From contig JABACO010000018.1 in NCBI GenBank assembly GCA_013339895.1, positions 6,517,699 through 6,581,698 on the forward strand: 64,000 nucleotides of DNA. The letters run 5' to 3'. The translations under genes were made by a program, and so were the position numbers. Numbering within the stretch: the stretch's first letter is position 1; every line of letters begins with the position of its first letter. The DNA is from Ephydatia muelleri. Taxonomy: Eukaryota; Porifera; Demospongiae; Spongillida; Spongillidae. Under the pieces are notes generated by a model. It was not told the DNA's origin. It saw only the letters and a list, made by a program, of their open reading frames with translations, and searched no databases. This document shows, one piece after another, positions 10,934-25,900 of this stretch.

Positions 10934-13900
10934 GTAAGCTTGCACGATTCACTGAAATATCCTTCCATTTAAGGGCCCATAAATTGCAATTATTCTTAAC
11001 GTCATGTCTGAAGTCCAAAACACATAGAATCATGTCGGGTGACATTAGTAAAATCACTCGCAAAATGGACAAGGACATGTCTATGCATGATACCCTACAG
11101 GCTAAAGATAGAGGCAACATTGGATTTGAGCACATAGGGAAAAGAATGTTAAATCTCACCATCGTGTGTGAAGCTGGCACTTGTCACTAGCTCAGGGGAT
11201 AGATAAAGAAATCCTCTCCGCCATCTACCCAGTTGATGTGGATGTAGATATTGTCTTGAAAGAATACTGGCCGCAATATGCTTGGAGTGTAGAGCTCTGC
11301 TGAAGGGGAAGTTCTGACATGTAGCATGCTGCTTACACAAACTGCTTCACTGGTCAGAAATCTCAATGTGCATGAATCTAATGCTTCTATCTGCTGTATT
11401 CAGTGCAATACTGTATGATGCATATGTATGTTTTTTTGTGAATGATTTTACTGAAATGTGTAAGTCATGTCATGGCATGATTCTAATATGATTCTTAATG
11501 TACTGGATGTGATGCAATGCATGAATTAAGAATAATTGTATTCTCTGGGCCCTTAAAGGTAAAGGTCTATTCAGAAAGGATTGATTATGTTGTATTGTCA
11601 GGGAGATGCACACCAGAGACATCCTTGACAAGTACCTGTCAAAGGCACTTGGTGTTGAGTTGAAGGATGGACGTCTGAAGCAGATTGATGAGGCCAACTA
11701 TGTCCTCACCCTGGACTACACCCTCAAGATGCTGAACATCCACGAGCGTTACAGATGTGGTGTACCTGTGATCATTGAAGGAGAGACCGGTGTGGGCAAG
11801 ACTGCCCTGGTGCAGATGTTGTCTGCCCTCTGGAACCATTCCCTGTTGGGCAGTTGGAACACGGAGAAGGGTCGCATCCATGATTTGCTTACCCAGAGGA
11901 TAGGGGACCTCTCTGAAGACTCCTGCGAGAGCTATGGGGTAAATGTGTTTGTGTGTCATGTTATAGTGTCTGTTCATCCGCACAAATTATATTGAAACTA
12001 GAAATGTGTGCAGCTAATAAATCAGTTGTCAGAGGACAAGCATGTCTCCTGTGAAGATATGCAGCTGCTGTGTAGCTTACCAGGCTCAAGCCAATCTTCT
12101 GAAATGTTGTGCTTACGCCTGAGGCAACACCTTCTGGCAATGAGGCACCTCCCTATTGTTAGACTTCTGGTTACTAAGGAGAAGACTGATTTGGGCACAC
12201 TGTTCACTGAGGCTGATGCAAACAACACTGCAGAGGTGAGTACTTTCTCTGATATAGAATTGGGTGTTGCAAAAACAAAAATCAAGAAACATTACATCCT
12301 ATTTGCGAAATGAGGACTGTTTGGTTAAACCCAACTATGACTTGCTGCTTCATCCAATTCTACATACAAAAATCCCTTGCTTAATAAGGAAATGTTCTAT
12401 TTCACTGGTTTTGGTTTTTACTTGCCAAGATTCTCTTAGCAGTTATTAGTAGCAATAGGTTTCATCTCAATTTCCTTTTCTGCACTCAATATTCAGTTTC
12501 GTAAATGAATGATTGTAAAATCACATCATATTTGTGTACACTACTAATAAGTAGCAACCACCTAATGAATAATTTTTCCCCACTTATATCATAATTGACA
12601 AGGTTTTGATTTCACTATGTTCTATTTTATTTCGCCATTTCGAAACCTGTTTATCACAATTCAGTTGTCACATTTGTTTGTGACACGTGACTGCATACAA
12701 ACTTTAACAATCATTGTTAATTTTATTTTGATGAAAAGATTACATCCAATATGATAACACTGCATGTACCATGTGTAGGCTACAGCCAAACTACTGCAAG
12801 CTGTCTACTTTGCTCAACTAAAATCAACATTTTACAAGCTCAATATTCATGCAGGTAAGTGCAAATTTTATTCCTGCATAATACATAGTACATTTGCATG
12901 TATAATACGGCAAGCTCAAATTTAACAAACAAATGAAATTTAAAAAAAAATTGTCCATGTGCAGTCAGCGTTGAAAATATTATAAAATGTTTGATAAGCA
13001 GAGTTGCTATGCACATATATGTTTGATTAGCTTGCACTTTTGTGTAGCAATAATGCATTAATACATTCAATATATATCTACATTTATGCAATACTAGATT
13101 CATTTTCCTCAGGTTCACTGTCTATTTGTACATCAGTTCTCGAGCATTTAAGGGAATTACTGGTACTAGATATTGAAGTCCGTTTATGTGGGCCATATTG
13201 CTGAACACTTGGCGTCTAGGTTTCTTTGCAAAGAATTACTCCACTGATTTCTTTGGTGAAAATGTATCTATTTCTGGCCCCATTTTTGTAATATGTAAAA
13301 GTATATCTACAGTAGGTATTTCCAGATTTGATCTCCAATCAGTCTTGATTTTGTTCATTGTTGAAAAGCATCTCTCAACTAACATTAGAAAACGGGAACA
13401 CTCTCATTAAATTAATCACTCTAGCAACTAATGGATAACTGTCAGCATAAATGCATGAATTTTCATCCAAATTTCGCTGGGAGGCTGTGCCATAAAATTA
13501 ATAAGTACAAATTCTTTTAATTCATGCCACTGCTTGATTAGTCCCTCACTACCATCAGCACTCAGGTTTAAAATAGGACCAAAATGATTTGTAATTATTT
13601 TGAGGTCACTATCACCGTGGTCTTTTAAAGTTTCAGAATCTGTGGGACATAGATTTGTGTCCAGAATGCATGTGTAATTTAGTAAACTTGCACTGTCTTT
13701 TGTACAGAATCTGTCATTACATTCAGCTTCTATGTTTGTTACATATTGCATATAATGGACTTACAAAATGCTAAGCCTTGTGAAACATTTTTAAGGTTCG
13801 CATCCATAAAGCTTGCAACTCCACTTCGAGCAGCTGTATTGAGTAGGGATGACAGTATACTTTCATTATCTGACATATTTAGTAATTTCAAATTTTGTAA

Positions 13901-16900
13901 TGACACACACATAGTCCTTTCAGCTGCAAGCATCTATGGTATTTCAACAGCATCTTTTTGCCAAGCAAGTGACAGCCTAGAAATGGGTGTAAGTAAGTCC
14001 CGAAAGAATAAAAGATGAATGACAAACTTAAAAGTTGTTATTTTTGTATTAATCCTTTTGCTTTTTCTTGATCACTGCTTTTATCTGCTGCCATTGCTTC
14101 CAACTGCATTACTATTACCCTGTATGAATGGAGTAGTGCTTTAGTGGCTTGCAGTTTATGCTGGATCCAACGGGTTCCATGACACTTCTTGGGTTTTTGT
14201 ATACCATCTTCCAAAATATTCGCCAACTCTTGCACTTCTCTCTGCCTTTTGCCACTTGCATGATAGAAGTAATACAATGAAGTGAGAGTGTCTATGATGT
14301 CATCATAAAATGTCTTAGAAAGAGCATCTTTCACCACTAGCTCAAGACAGGGATTAAAGCAGTGTATTGGTAAAAGCCATGGATATTCATCCTGCAACCT
14401 AACTGCTATACCTTTCCTTACACCCATGTTCACACTTGCACCATCTGCACCAAACCCTACTATATACTTGTGTTGTACCCAGTCCTGGGATGATCGCGTC
14501 CTTCAAAAGTTCTGTCAATCCTGCAGCAGTTGCATCGTGCACCTTTTTTAGCTTCATGAAACTTCGAGTCAGATTACCATCTTTGTTCACATAAATGACA
14601 TACATCAACTCTGATTCCACTGCAGCACAGTCTGTGCTTCCACCCATAAGAATTGAAAAGTATTTTGTTTCAGCCAGGGCGTCCTTCAGTTCACCTTCAA
14701 TACATTCTGAAATACACTGCGTCATATCACGGCATCCTGCAACATTCTGGTATGCACTACCTAATGAAACTCCATGTCTTTTCTCCATACTACAAAGGGA
14801 GTTACAAGTATTGAATGGCAATGCCCGCTTTGTCATCATAAAAACAATTTCTTTAAGTCTACCAACATTATCCCTGTCAGCTTGCTCTGAATTAACCAAA
14901 GCTTTTCCCAGCGTTTCTTGCTATAAACTTCTAGCATGCTCATTGGTTCACTTTCATAACGAAGTGCTCGCGTATGTTGCTCACTCTTTTGGTGTTTAAG
15001 GAACGTTGTCTTTTTAAACTGCTGTACCTTCTATACCTTTTACAAATGAGACACTATAATTACGTACGCACTGCAATTTGTCATGGTGTTTAGCACAAAG
15101 AAGACAGGAAACACTCTTAACTTGCCCACTCTCTACAACAATATTCAGCCACTTTTTAGATGGGTCAATTTATTTTCTGCCACTGATCAGCAGTAGCTTG
15201 AGTGGGCATCGTGAGTTTGTTGCAACGGTGACACTCAAACCGCGGCAACGTCAATTAACAACAATGGAGTCGACAAAGGCAACATTACGATCTTGAACAA
15301 CGGCAACGTTAATACAACGACAACGAACCCAAACAACACTGGCAACGATTTTGAACAATGTCAACGGGTAACAATGGTTTTAAAAAGCGATCAATAAACC
15401 GAAACACGTGCATTGTATAAATAAATTGAGTAATGAAAAGATGTACATTGAACATTATTGCGTCGCAAGTATTGCTATACAATAATCACTTTGTGTCGCA
15501 ATGAACAAATATTACCTACAAATTGATCAGAAGTCTAGTGGCTCCAGACAAACCGACTGACAAGTCCTACGGAGACTTAGTGGCACTGCTGCAAAATCAC
15601 TTCAACCCTGCACCAGCCATCACTGTCCAGCGATTCAAATTCAACTCCAGGACGAGACAAAACGGCGAGAACGTGGCAACATTTGTTTTGGAACTAAGGC
15701 AACTTGCAATGCGTTGTGACTTTGGAGCCTCCTTGGAAGAGATGCTACGCGACAGGCTAGTGTGTGGCATCAAGGATGAGCACATTCAGCGACGTCTGCT
15801 TGCGGAGCCAAATTTAACGTTTACAAAGGCTCAGGATATTGCCCAAGCGCTTGAGTCGGCGGACCGCAACACAGCTGAATTGCAGCAGCAGGTTCAAGCG
15901 GCTGTACCGGTTCACGCATTGAAGAAGAGCCAAAAGCCGAAAAACGACCGTGGATCCAGTACAAGTACTTCAAAAGATACAGCACCTTCGAGGAGTTCCC
16001 CTACGTGTTATAGGTGCAGTGGCAAGCATCTTGCACCAGACTGTCGGCACAAAGAATCAGAATGTCATACCTGTGGGAAAAAGGGACACATTTCCCGCGT
16101 GTGCCGAAGCAAAGGAAAGACTGGCGGCAATTCAAAGCCACCTAAGGGCCAGAACGCGAAGGTTGTGGAGGCTGAAGAGGAAAGTTTTGTCATCAACTTG
16201 TCAAAAGTTAGTGGACAGAAAGTTGACCCATTCATAGTGTCTGTGCTTGTCGATGGGAAGGCGTTAGAAATGGAAGTTGACACAGGGGCATCAGTTTCAC
16301 TAATCAGTGAGAGAACTTTCAAGACTCACTGGAGAAAGGAAGACAAAAGGCCAACCCTTAAACGTGCTGCAGTGAAACTTTCTTCATATACAGGTAAAGC
16401 AATCAAGGTGATAGGAGCGATAGATGTAGCTGCAGACTACCAGGATCAGAGGGAGAAGCTCAGACTGATAGTAGTTGCTGGTGATGGCCCAAGCCTACTT
16501 GGTCGAGATTGGCTAAAGTGCTTACAGGTCAAGTGGGATCAACTGTACAAAGTCAAAGGTACAACTGATCTGACACTTCAAAAGGTACTGGACCGACACT
16601 CATTATTGTTCAAGGATGAACTTGGCACCATCAAGGGAGTCACAGCAAAGATAAACATGGATCCAGCAGCTCATCCACAGTTCTTCAAACCATGACCCCT
16701 GCCCTTGGCTCTGAAAACAAGTGTAGAAAAAGAGTTGGAGAAGTTGCAGAGAGAGAATGTAATTTCACCAGTCCAATTTTCAGATTGGGCAGCACCAGTG
16801 GTTCCTGTCGTTAAGGGTGACGGATCTGTACGAATCTGTGGAGACTTCAAAGTTACAGTCAACAAGTATGCAAAGGTGGAAGAGTACCCTTTACCACTAG

Positions 16901-19900
16901 TTGACGACCTGTTTGCATCACTTACTGGAGGACAAGTTTTCACTAAACTTGACCTAGCCAATGCTTACTTGCAACTGATGGTGGAAGAGAAATCCAAGGA
17001 GTATCTCACAATCAACACTCACAACGGTTTATTTAGGTACAATCGCTTACCGTTTGGAGTAGATCTGCTCCTGCCATTTTCCAGCGTACAATGGAAAGCT
17101 TACTTCAAGGGCTGAAGTATGTGGCAGTACCTGGATAATATGCTTATCACAGGGCAATCTGAAGCAGATCACCTACGAACTTTGGAAGATGTTCTAGGAA
17201 GATTGGAAGCAGCAGGAATGAGATTAAAGGCAGCCAAATGTTTGTTCATGCAGAAGGAGGTTGAATACCTTGGTCACAGGATTACAAGTGAAGGTATCCA
17301 TCCAGCAGCTGAGAAATTGAGGACTATCAAGGATGCACCTGCACCTCAGAATACCCAGCAGCTGAGATCGTTCTTAGGTCTTATCAATTACTACAGCAAG
17401 TTCCTCCCACATTTGGCTTCACTTTTGGCGCCACTGTATACACTACTAGTGAAAGACAAGGAATGGTCATGGGGAAATTCACAAAGAAAGGCATTTGAGA
17501 AGGCTAAGGCACTTCTGACAGCATCCACACTGCTGACTCATTTTGACAGTCGCAAAGAATTGATTCTGTCATGCGACACATCACCTTATGGTGTGGGAGC
17601 AGTATTATCTCACAAGACTGAGGATGGTGAGAAACCAGTGGCTTATGCATCAAGGTCCCTTGCTACTGAAGAGAGGAACTACTCTCAACTAGCCAAGGAG
17701 GGACTGGCCATCATATTTGGAGTCAAGACATTTCACAACTACCTTTATGGGAGGCAGTTTTCAATTGTCACGGACCATAAACCGCTGATACATCTGTTCA
17801 GTGAAAATCGGTCTATTCCAGCTATGGCATCAGCAAGGCTCCAACGATGGGCTCTCGTCTTGAGTGCTTATCAGTACAAAATAGTGTACAAGTGTGGCAA
17901 AGACAATGCCAATGCAGATATGCTTAATCGTTTACCATTACCGGAGTGTCCAGCTGATGTACCTACTCCAGCCAGGAGAAACAGTGTTACTGATGGAGAC
18001 TCTTCAGTCATCACCAGTCAGCGTGGAAGAGATCAGAACATGGACAAAGGAAGATCCTGTATTGTCTAAAGTGAAGGGACTACTGATTAACGGTTGGAAA
18101 GGTGATGATGGTAGTGAAGATCTACGTCCTTTTCGACAAAGACAAGAGGAACTAAGCTTACAGGATGATTGCGTTCTGTGGGATTGCAGAGTGGTAATTC
18201 CAAAACCTGGACAGAGGTTAATCTTGGAAGAACTCCACTCCGGGCATCAAGGGATTTCAAAAATGAAGAGCCTGGCTCGCAGTTTTGTTTGGTGGCCGAA
18301 ACTAGATGCAGACATTGAGGAGAAAGCCAAATCCTGTCAAGTTTGTCAGTTGCATCAAAAGGCACTTGCTCAAGCCCCGTTGCATCCCTGGGAGTGGCCT
18401 GAACAACCATGGTTTAGAGTACATGCACACTATGCTGGAGCATTCAAAGGAAAAATATTTTTGTTACTAGTAGACGCACACTCCAAATGGCTGGAAGTGC
18501 ATATGATGGATTCCTCTACCTCAGCAGTAACCATTGAGAAGATGAAACTGTCATTTGCATGTCATGGCTTGCCAGTACTGTTGGTAACAGACAATGGGAG
18601 CAATTTTACCAGTCAGGAGTTTGAGACTTTTCTGAAAAGTCATGGAGTCAGACATGTTAGGACAGTTCCATACCATCCTGCTTCAAATGATCGAGTTGAA
18701 AGGGCCGTGCAAACCTTCAAGACTGCAATGAAGAAATCAGGTGGGAAAGGAGAGTCCATGGAAACCAGGTTGTCCAATTTTCTGTTCCAGTACAGGATAA
18801 CCCCACATTCTTCAACGGGGGTGTCACCTGCGGAATTGCTAATGGGGAGAAGGCTACGGTCTCATCTCTCTCAGTTGCATCCAGAGTTGGAGGGGAGAAT
18901 AAAGAATGCTCAAAGGAGACAGAAGAGAGATCATGACAAGACAGTCAAGCAAAGAACATTTACTGTTGGTGATAATGTCCTTGTTCTAAATTTTGGCAGT
19001 GGCCCTAAATGGCTTCTGGGAACTGTTACGCAAATGAGAGGACCAGTTTCAGTCCAGGTGCAGTTGACAAATGGACGTAGTGTGCACAGGCATTTGGACC
19101 AGGTACGTAACTACAATGCAGCAGCACCAGTAAAGGATCAGTGTCAAGCTGAGACTGTCCCTGCCAACAGTGAAACACACAAGGACATCTGGTATGACGC
19201 AGTACCATTCGGTGATGGGTCTCTCCAGTCTGCAAGGCAAGCTATCCCTCCAGTGGCAGCAGCTGATACTCCTCCTCCTGAGGCATATCCAGAGAATGAA
19301 CAACCGGAGCAAGGAACTGATGGGAACAATGTAACTGGGGATCCCAGAGTCCAAGAAGCGGATCAGCCACTTCAGCTAAGAAGATCCACTAGGGCTAGGA
19401 AACCCCCTGTCAGGTTCTAAGAAGGGAGGGATGTAGCATCCTGACCTCTTATTGAGATCACGTACCGCTATTACTATTGTTACGTAACATTGTGTGTTGT
19501 AGTATTCCGATTGGTTGTGTATTCATATATATGCACGTGCATTGTACTGCTGCGCGGTTCTCTTATTCTTTATGTTGTTGGCCTAGAGACCGGGTGACCC
19601 TTACGTCGTTGGCTACCTCGCGGGACTCAGATATAGCTAGGTTACAACAGTTTCAAATAAGCATGGGATTGAAAGGATGCAGACTGTTAGTTGCAGCATC
19701 CAGTCCAAACCCACTGTAACAGGACTGTATCTTGTTTCCTAGCTTTCACACCATTTAATCCTGACAACCAATTCACTTTCTTGTTTGAGAAGCATTTTTA
19801 TCCTCATTTCTCCCCACCTTGTTCATGCAAATGAACAATTGTGGGTTCTTTACAGGGAGCCACATCAACTGTAATTGGGCATGCAGTTGGTAATCGCTAA

Positions 19901-22900
19901 TTAATTTGCTCTTGTTTTACTGTAGGACAATAATTTGATTCCTGGTTAGTGTAGTTTATTTTGCAACTTCAGAAAAACATATTTCATTCAGATTAGAATT
20001 CATTTGCTTCTTTAATAATGCTTGCCAAGGATTAATTTTTATCATTATTATTTTTGTCCAATGATGTCCTTGCTTAGCAGTTCCATTTTAAATTGAAACG
20101 TGTTAATGTATTTTTATTTCTTCCTCCCCACGCAATGCTCCAACTCATTACATCATCCAAATCACTCTCTCAGTAGAGAAGGTTTTAATACTGTGCTATG
20201 TACAGTAGGTTTAGGAGTACTGCTCCAACTAGTATGCATGATGAAAGAGAAGTTCTAAAATAGAGATCATTTTTGTCTTCAACTCCATGAAAATGACACT
20301 GTTCAATGGAGTGTGCATTGTATGCTTGTGCACATCTACCATGTTGTAGATGGATTATGTCCCAACAGACAAGGGGATAAACATACTCAATTGAAAACCA
20401 CACCCACTGTTGTGAGGGCCCTCATGATGATTGAGCATGATGTAAAGTTACTTTAAATGCCTTTCTCTTTTCTTGTTACTCTCACTTTCATATACAGAAG
20501 GCTTTATAAATACTGAAAATTTAATTTATATACCAATACATATACTGCACTACACATATATCTGAACACCCAGCCCTCACTCCACTTGAAATACAAGAAT
20601 TGCTGAAACCAGCTTTCGACCAGGCCAGAGAGCTCCAACTGCAGTTGCAATCCAAGCAAAAACCTGAGAGGATTCCTTTTATTACAGTAAGCTAGCCATT
20701 TTTGAGTGCAATATATTGTATCTGGCAACAATCAGGTGTTTCTGGATGAGGTGAACACTTCATCATGTCTCGGGCTCATCAAAGAATTCATTGTGGATAG
20801 GACATTGGATGGAGAGGTGAGCTATCATTGTCTCCAGAGGTCATCCTTAATTGACAGTGACCTTTTTCCTTTTCAGCCCATACCAGAGAACATGTTTGTT
20901 GTGGCAGCCTGCAATCCTCACCGTGGCAACAGTCTGGCATCCCATGTGCAGGACAGATGGCTGAGAGGATCTTACTATGTCCGCCCACTCCACCCGTCTC
21001 TGCAGCTGATCATGTGGGACTATGGCTCTCTTGACACTGCGCAAGAGAGGGACTATATCAATGCCAAGATGAAGATGCTTCACCAAACCATATCCAACGT
21101 GGAGATAGCTAGCCTCACTGAGCTCATTGTAAAGAGTCAGGAGGTCATGCGACACTATGCGGAACAGCTGCTGAGTTCCCATGGCGTTAGCCCAGAGGAA
21201 GCTAAAATAGCATCTCACAGCTGTGTGAGCCAGAGGGATATCCAGAGAGTGTTCACCCTGCATGCGTGGCTCATGAAGGGATACACGACTAGTAAGCCAT
21301 ATGGGGATCGCACGGACTATCATCACAGAGCAGTGCTGGTGGCACTCGGTATAGTCTACTACATGCGCCTTAACACTAAGTTCCGTGATACTTACAAATA
21401 TCTAATGGACGAAAGAAGCAGCCTCCCGAATAAAGTCAGATTTTCTCAAGCATTCAGTGATGAACTGAACTGGTACATTGATGAGGTGGAACTTCCACAG
21501 GGTATTGCCAAGACCCAGGCTCTGAAAGAAAACATTTTTGCGACTATCATCTGCACGGTCACACGAATACCCCTGATCATTGTGGGTGCCCCAGGGTCCT
21601 CAAAGACCCTGTCCTTCAACATTACTGTAGCCAATCTAAAGAGTCAGGAGTCCAAAATGCCGTTGTTCAGACACACAGACAAGTATCCCTCTCTTGACCC
21701 ACACTATTACCAGTGCTCAAGACGTACCACATCCAATGAGATTCAAACTGTTTTCTCTCGAGCCATTAACCGTCAGAAGTCTCATTTGAAGAACTCTCTG
21801 CCCATCAATTGTGTGGTATTTATGGATGAAGCTGGCCTTCCAGAAGAGAGTCATGAGTCACTGAAGGTCCTCCACTACTACTTGGACAATCCAGAGGTCT
21901 CCTTTGTTGCCATTACAAATCATGTCCTGGATGCAGCAAAGACCAACCGTGCCATTAGCCTCTTCAGGCCGGAGAGTTTGGCTGATGACCTTGAAACACT
22001 AGCTAAGGGATGCTTGTGTTCAGACCCTGATAACCCTCCACCCGAACTTAATCATGACCTTTCCATGATTGCAAAGTTGTGCATGCCTTACCTCAGTCTG
22101 ATGGAACAGAAAGAGTTTAAGCAATTTTTTGGTCTTCGAGATTTTATTCACTTTGTGAATTACTTGAGGAGGAAACGGCAGAACACACTAAATGCCCAGG
22201 TTGTGCAGGAAGCTCTGGAAAGGAACTTCAATGGTTCTGATGAATTTGAGCATATTCGCAAACAATTCATATCAACAGTGAGCTACCATGCCAATTATGT
22301 CTTCTCTGTGTGATGTATACCTTCTCTTCCTGTTCTCTTGTCAGGTTGGTGCTCATTTAGATCATGTTGAACAAAGGCAGATTCTTGATATCTTGCGTGA
22401 CAGCCTCGCAGATCGACCAAATGAGGCCAATCGTACTGAAAATGAAGTCAGATACAAGCTAATCATCGATCCGTCAGAGGACGATTCACTTGTGAGGCTT
22501 CTGTTTACATTTGGTGTCTTGGATAGGCAGAAGACACGTGTGTTTGTGTGCAGTGACTTCCCTGGAGACACTCACCTGCAAAAGGTTAGTATATTTAAGA
22601 AGCACAAATCATTTTATGCAATTACCATTTACTCCACAAACCTACCCACCCCCTTCCCTAGATCAATACCATAGCAGCCATTCGTCACTCTGCCATTGAG
22701 GGACACACCGTTGTAATGGCACAGACCGATGATATTCACGAGAGTTTCTATGACCTGTTCAACCAGAGATTCCGCAGGATTGATGATGCTCATGGACCTC
22801 GTTACTATGCCAACATAGCCATAGGTGCCCACTCCAAGCCCTGCAGGGTGCACCCTGAGTTTCAGTGTGTGGTGGTGGTGAAGCAATCTGAGGTGAAGAA

Positions 22901-25900
22901 CACACCGGCCCCATTCCTGAACCGCTTTGAGAAGTACCGTCTGACCCACCACGCCCTTCTTGATGCAGCCCTGGGCATCTTGCCTCCATGCATGGCTGTC
23001 ATCATACATACAGTGCGAGAGAAGGTGAGCTATTGAGCAGGGTGGCACTGGTGTGTTTGGGTGGGGGTTAAGATTGTCAACTTACAAAGGCAAATAGGGG
23101 TTGTATACTATAGTCACCAGGCTGTAAAGTATGTTATTATTTGTAGATAAGTCTGTAGTACCTACATAACTACATGTAACTGGCTGCTTGCTTATTTTCA
23201 CTCAGGTCAATGAATTTGTTGGATCAGTTAGAGGGAAGGAGAGTTTTTATGGACTGAAGAAGGAAACCACAGACTCTCTGCTGCTTTCCTTGCTGCCTAC
23301 TGAGAGACACGCCTATCAGCCCTACAAACCGAAAGATGACTCTATGTCTAACAATGCCATTGAGGTTGTCTGTCTACAGGAACTGATCTGTGCTTTTAGG
23401 ACCAGTGCTGGGCTCCACATTCCCACTGTAAGCGTGCTTGTGTGATGTTGGCTTTTTTTTCTTAATCCAGTGCATGTCCCAAATTCGTTTTTACATTGTG
23501 TACACATTTGTGCATTTATGTTGTGTATATGGGTGCATGTACGTGTGTGTTAATGTGTGTGTGTGGGCTAATATTTAGCACTTTCTGCCTGCCTGCAGTG
23601 CTCATTGGAGGAGCTCACACTGGATGCTCAACATGTTTCCTACTTGGTGTGTAGTGACCCAGAGTTCCAGGATCTGCTTCCGAACATCACCCCCCAAGGG
23701 GTGGTACGGGGAGTGGCTGATGCCATGCAGAAGCTGCATGAAGCACCCTCCCCCCAGGGGGGCAACGTTCCCAACGTGGGACTGTCCTCGGAGGGTTGCA
23801 TGATGGTGGCCCTGGGTGTCCAGTGGCTGGTCAGGCATCTGTGCAAGCGCCTCATGCAGCTCATGACCCCAGAGGCACTCACTGTCCACAGGATGAAGAT
23901 GGACTCCTCCTACCTCATTAATTACCTCAAGCACCATTCCCACTTCTCCCTGAAGGTGCTGATCAGTGATCGCCTTGCTGCATTGAACCAAACCACAGTG
24001 TAAGTGGATTTTGTAATCCTGTTACATTGTTTATCTTTTGATTATGTTATTCCAGGTACTGCCCTACCAAGCTCCTCTGCTACACACGAACTTCTTCTCT
24101 GGTACACAAGCTTCCGTCATCCTATTCTGGTTCAGGGTTATATGCCAGAGGTTTAGTGTTGGCCCATGAGGCTATCAGAGATATTGTGCTTGATGACTTG
24201 GCCACTGTTGTGGTGCACAAGTTGTCCAACAAGCCACAGAACAGCATTCGGGAGCAACTCAAGACCTTTGTCATGTCTGAAAGCGCCCAAGTTCTCCTCT
24301 TGATTGCCAATATGGCTGAGGTGACTGTGCCGATGGTCAACCACCTCCGCATAATGATAGAGGAGGCAGAGAATCAAAACCAGTGCTCCCAAATGCCCAA
24401 ACTGTTTGTGCTCCTTCTACACTTCCCTCCCCACAATTTCCTCAATCCCTGCTACTCAACACTTTACCTGCGTGGATGGGACTACTACTACCTGGACACC
24501 ATAGGCCAACACATTGGCAATGGAGTCATTGATGTGGAGGACTGGTTCAGCCATTGCTGCTTCCCTCGCGATGCCAATGCCAAAGTGGAAGACGACTCCT
24601 TGGTCCTGACTGCAAAGGGCCTTCTGGAGGAAGCCATTCCAGTCATATCATCTCGTGTTCCCTTCAGTTCCCATGGAGGATTTCCTTTCAATGGCCAGCT
24701 CACCATCTCACATAGGGACAAGCTCCTGCGTGAGCTGCTGATCACAAAGGATGTGGGAGGTGTTCTCTGCCAGCACTTCAAGTCTTACTGGCAGCCCAGT
24801 GTGATGTCCGGGTATTTGGAGCAGGCAGCAAGCCTCGCCCATCAGCAGCAGTCCACTTTAAACATCACCGATACCATCCAGGCAGCCTTCAAGGCCACAT
24901 TCATGGACTTTGTGGTCGTCATGGTATCCAGAATGGATGAGAACTGCAACATTGATAGCATCTTTGTGAACGGTGGATCTGCTGTGGTGGATGCCCTTTT
25001 CAGGGACCTGTTGGCTGTGTCCCCACTGCCCCCCTTTGCACAGCTGAAGGTGCTCAGCAACAACCTCCAGCCCCCTTGCAATCCAGGATATGTACCTGTG
25101 TTCCCTTTCTTTCACTTGGTGATTGGCCACATGGACCAGCTGGTTGAGCAATCCAGGAGGGATGCAAATGAAGGTGCAGATGTCCTCAGGAATGATACCA
25201 CGACACCCAGCAGTGGCCTTCATGATATGCAGACAGAGTTCACTACCCTGCAAGAGAGAATGCTGTGTCGCATCAAAGAGAGGGAAGAGGTGAGAACTGT
25301 AATGTGTTCAACACTGGTATCCATCTCTCTAACATGCAACTACCACTTGTTTGCAGATCACTTCAAAAGAGTGTGTGGTCACCTTTGTGCAAGCAGTTGT
25401 TCGAAATCCTGAGTTGTGGACCAGCTATTTCAGTAACTTTATCTTCTCCAAGCTTCACCTTAAGGGTTCGGAATCCGTCATTGAAAATCAGATCGTGCAG
25501 GAGGTGTTTGGCAACCTTAGCTCATTGGACATGATCCAGAGGATCGTTTATCTCCATTCCTCCATGGCAGTGTACCAGCTGAACCTTGCCAAAGTGGCAA
25601 CTATTCTTCGTTCACTTTCCCAGATTGGAAAGATCAAACAAGTTTCTTCTAGCATACTATCTCCTTCACCGCCCTCTCCTACGAAGCAGTTAATGAATTC
25701 CATCCGTCAGACAGGAAGTGCTCTTGGCATACAGCAGTTGAGCAAATTTGTCATCAGTGCTCTATTTAATGCCCTCCTTGGCTGCATGTATGGGGGCTTA
25801 CCCCAGGCTGGGGCTCTTGAACAGTTAAAGCAGTGGTACAGGGCTTATCTGGACATAACCATCCTCCCGTCCCTTGCTGACAGCATCAGTGCAGGTCTGG

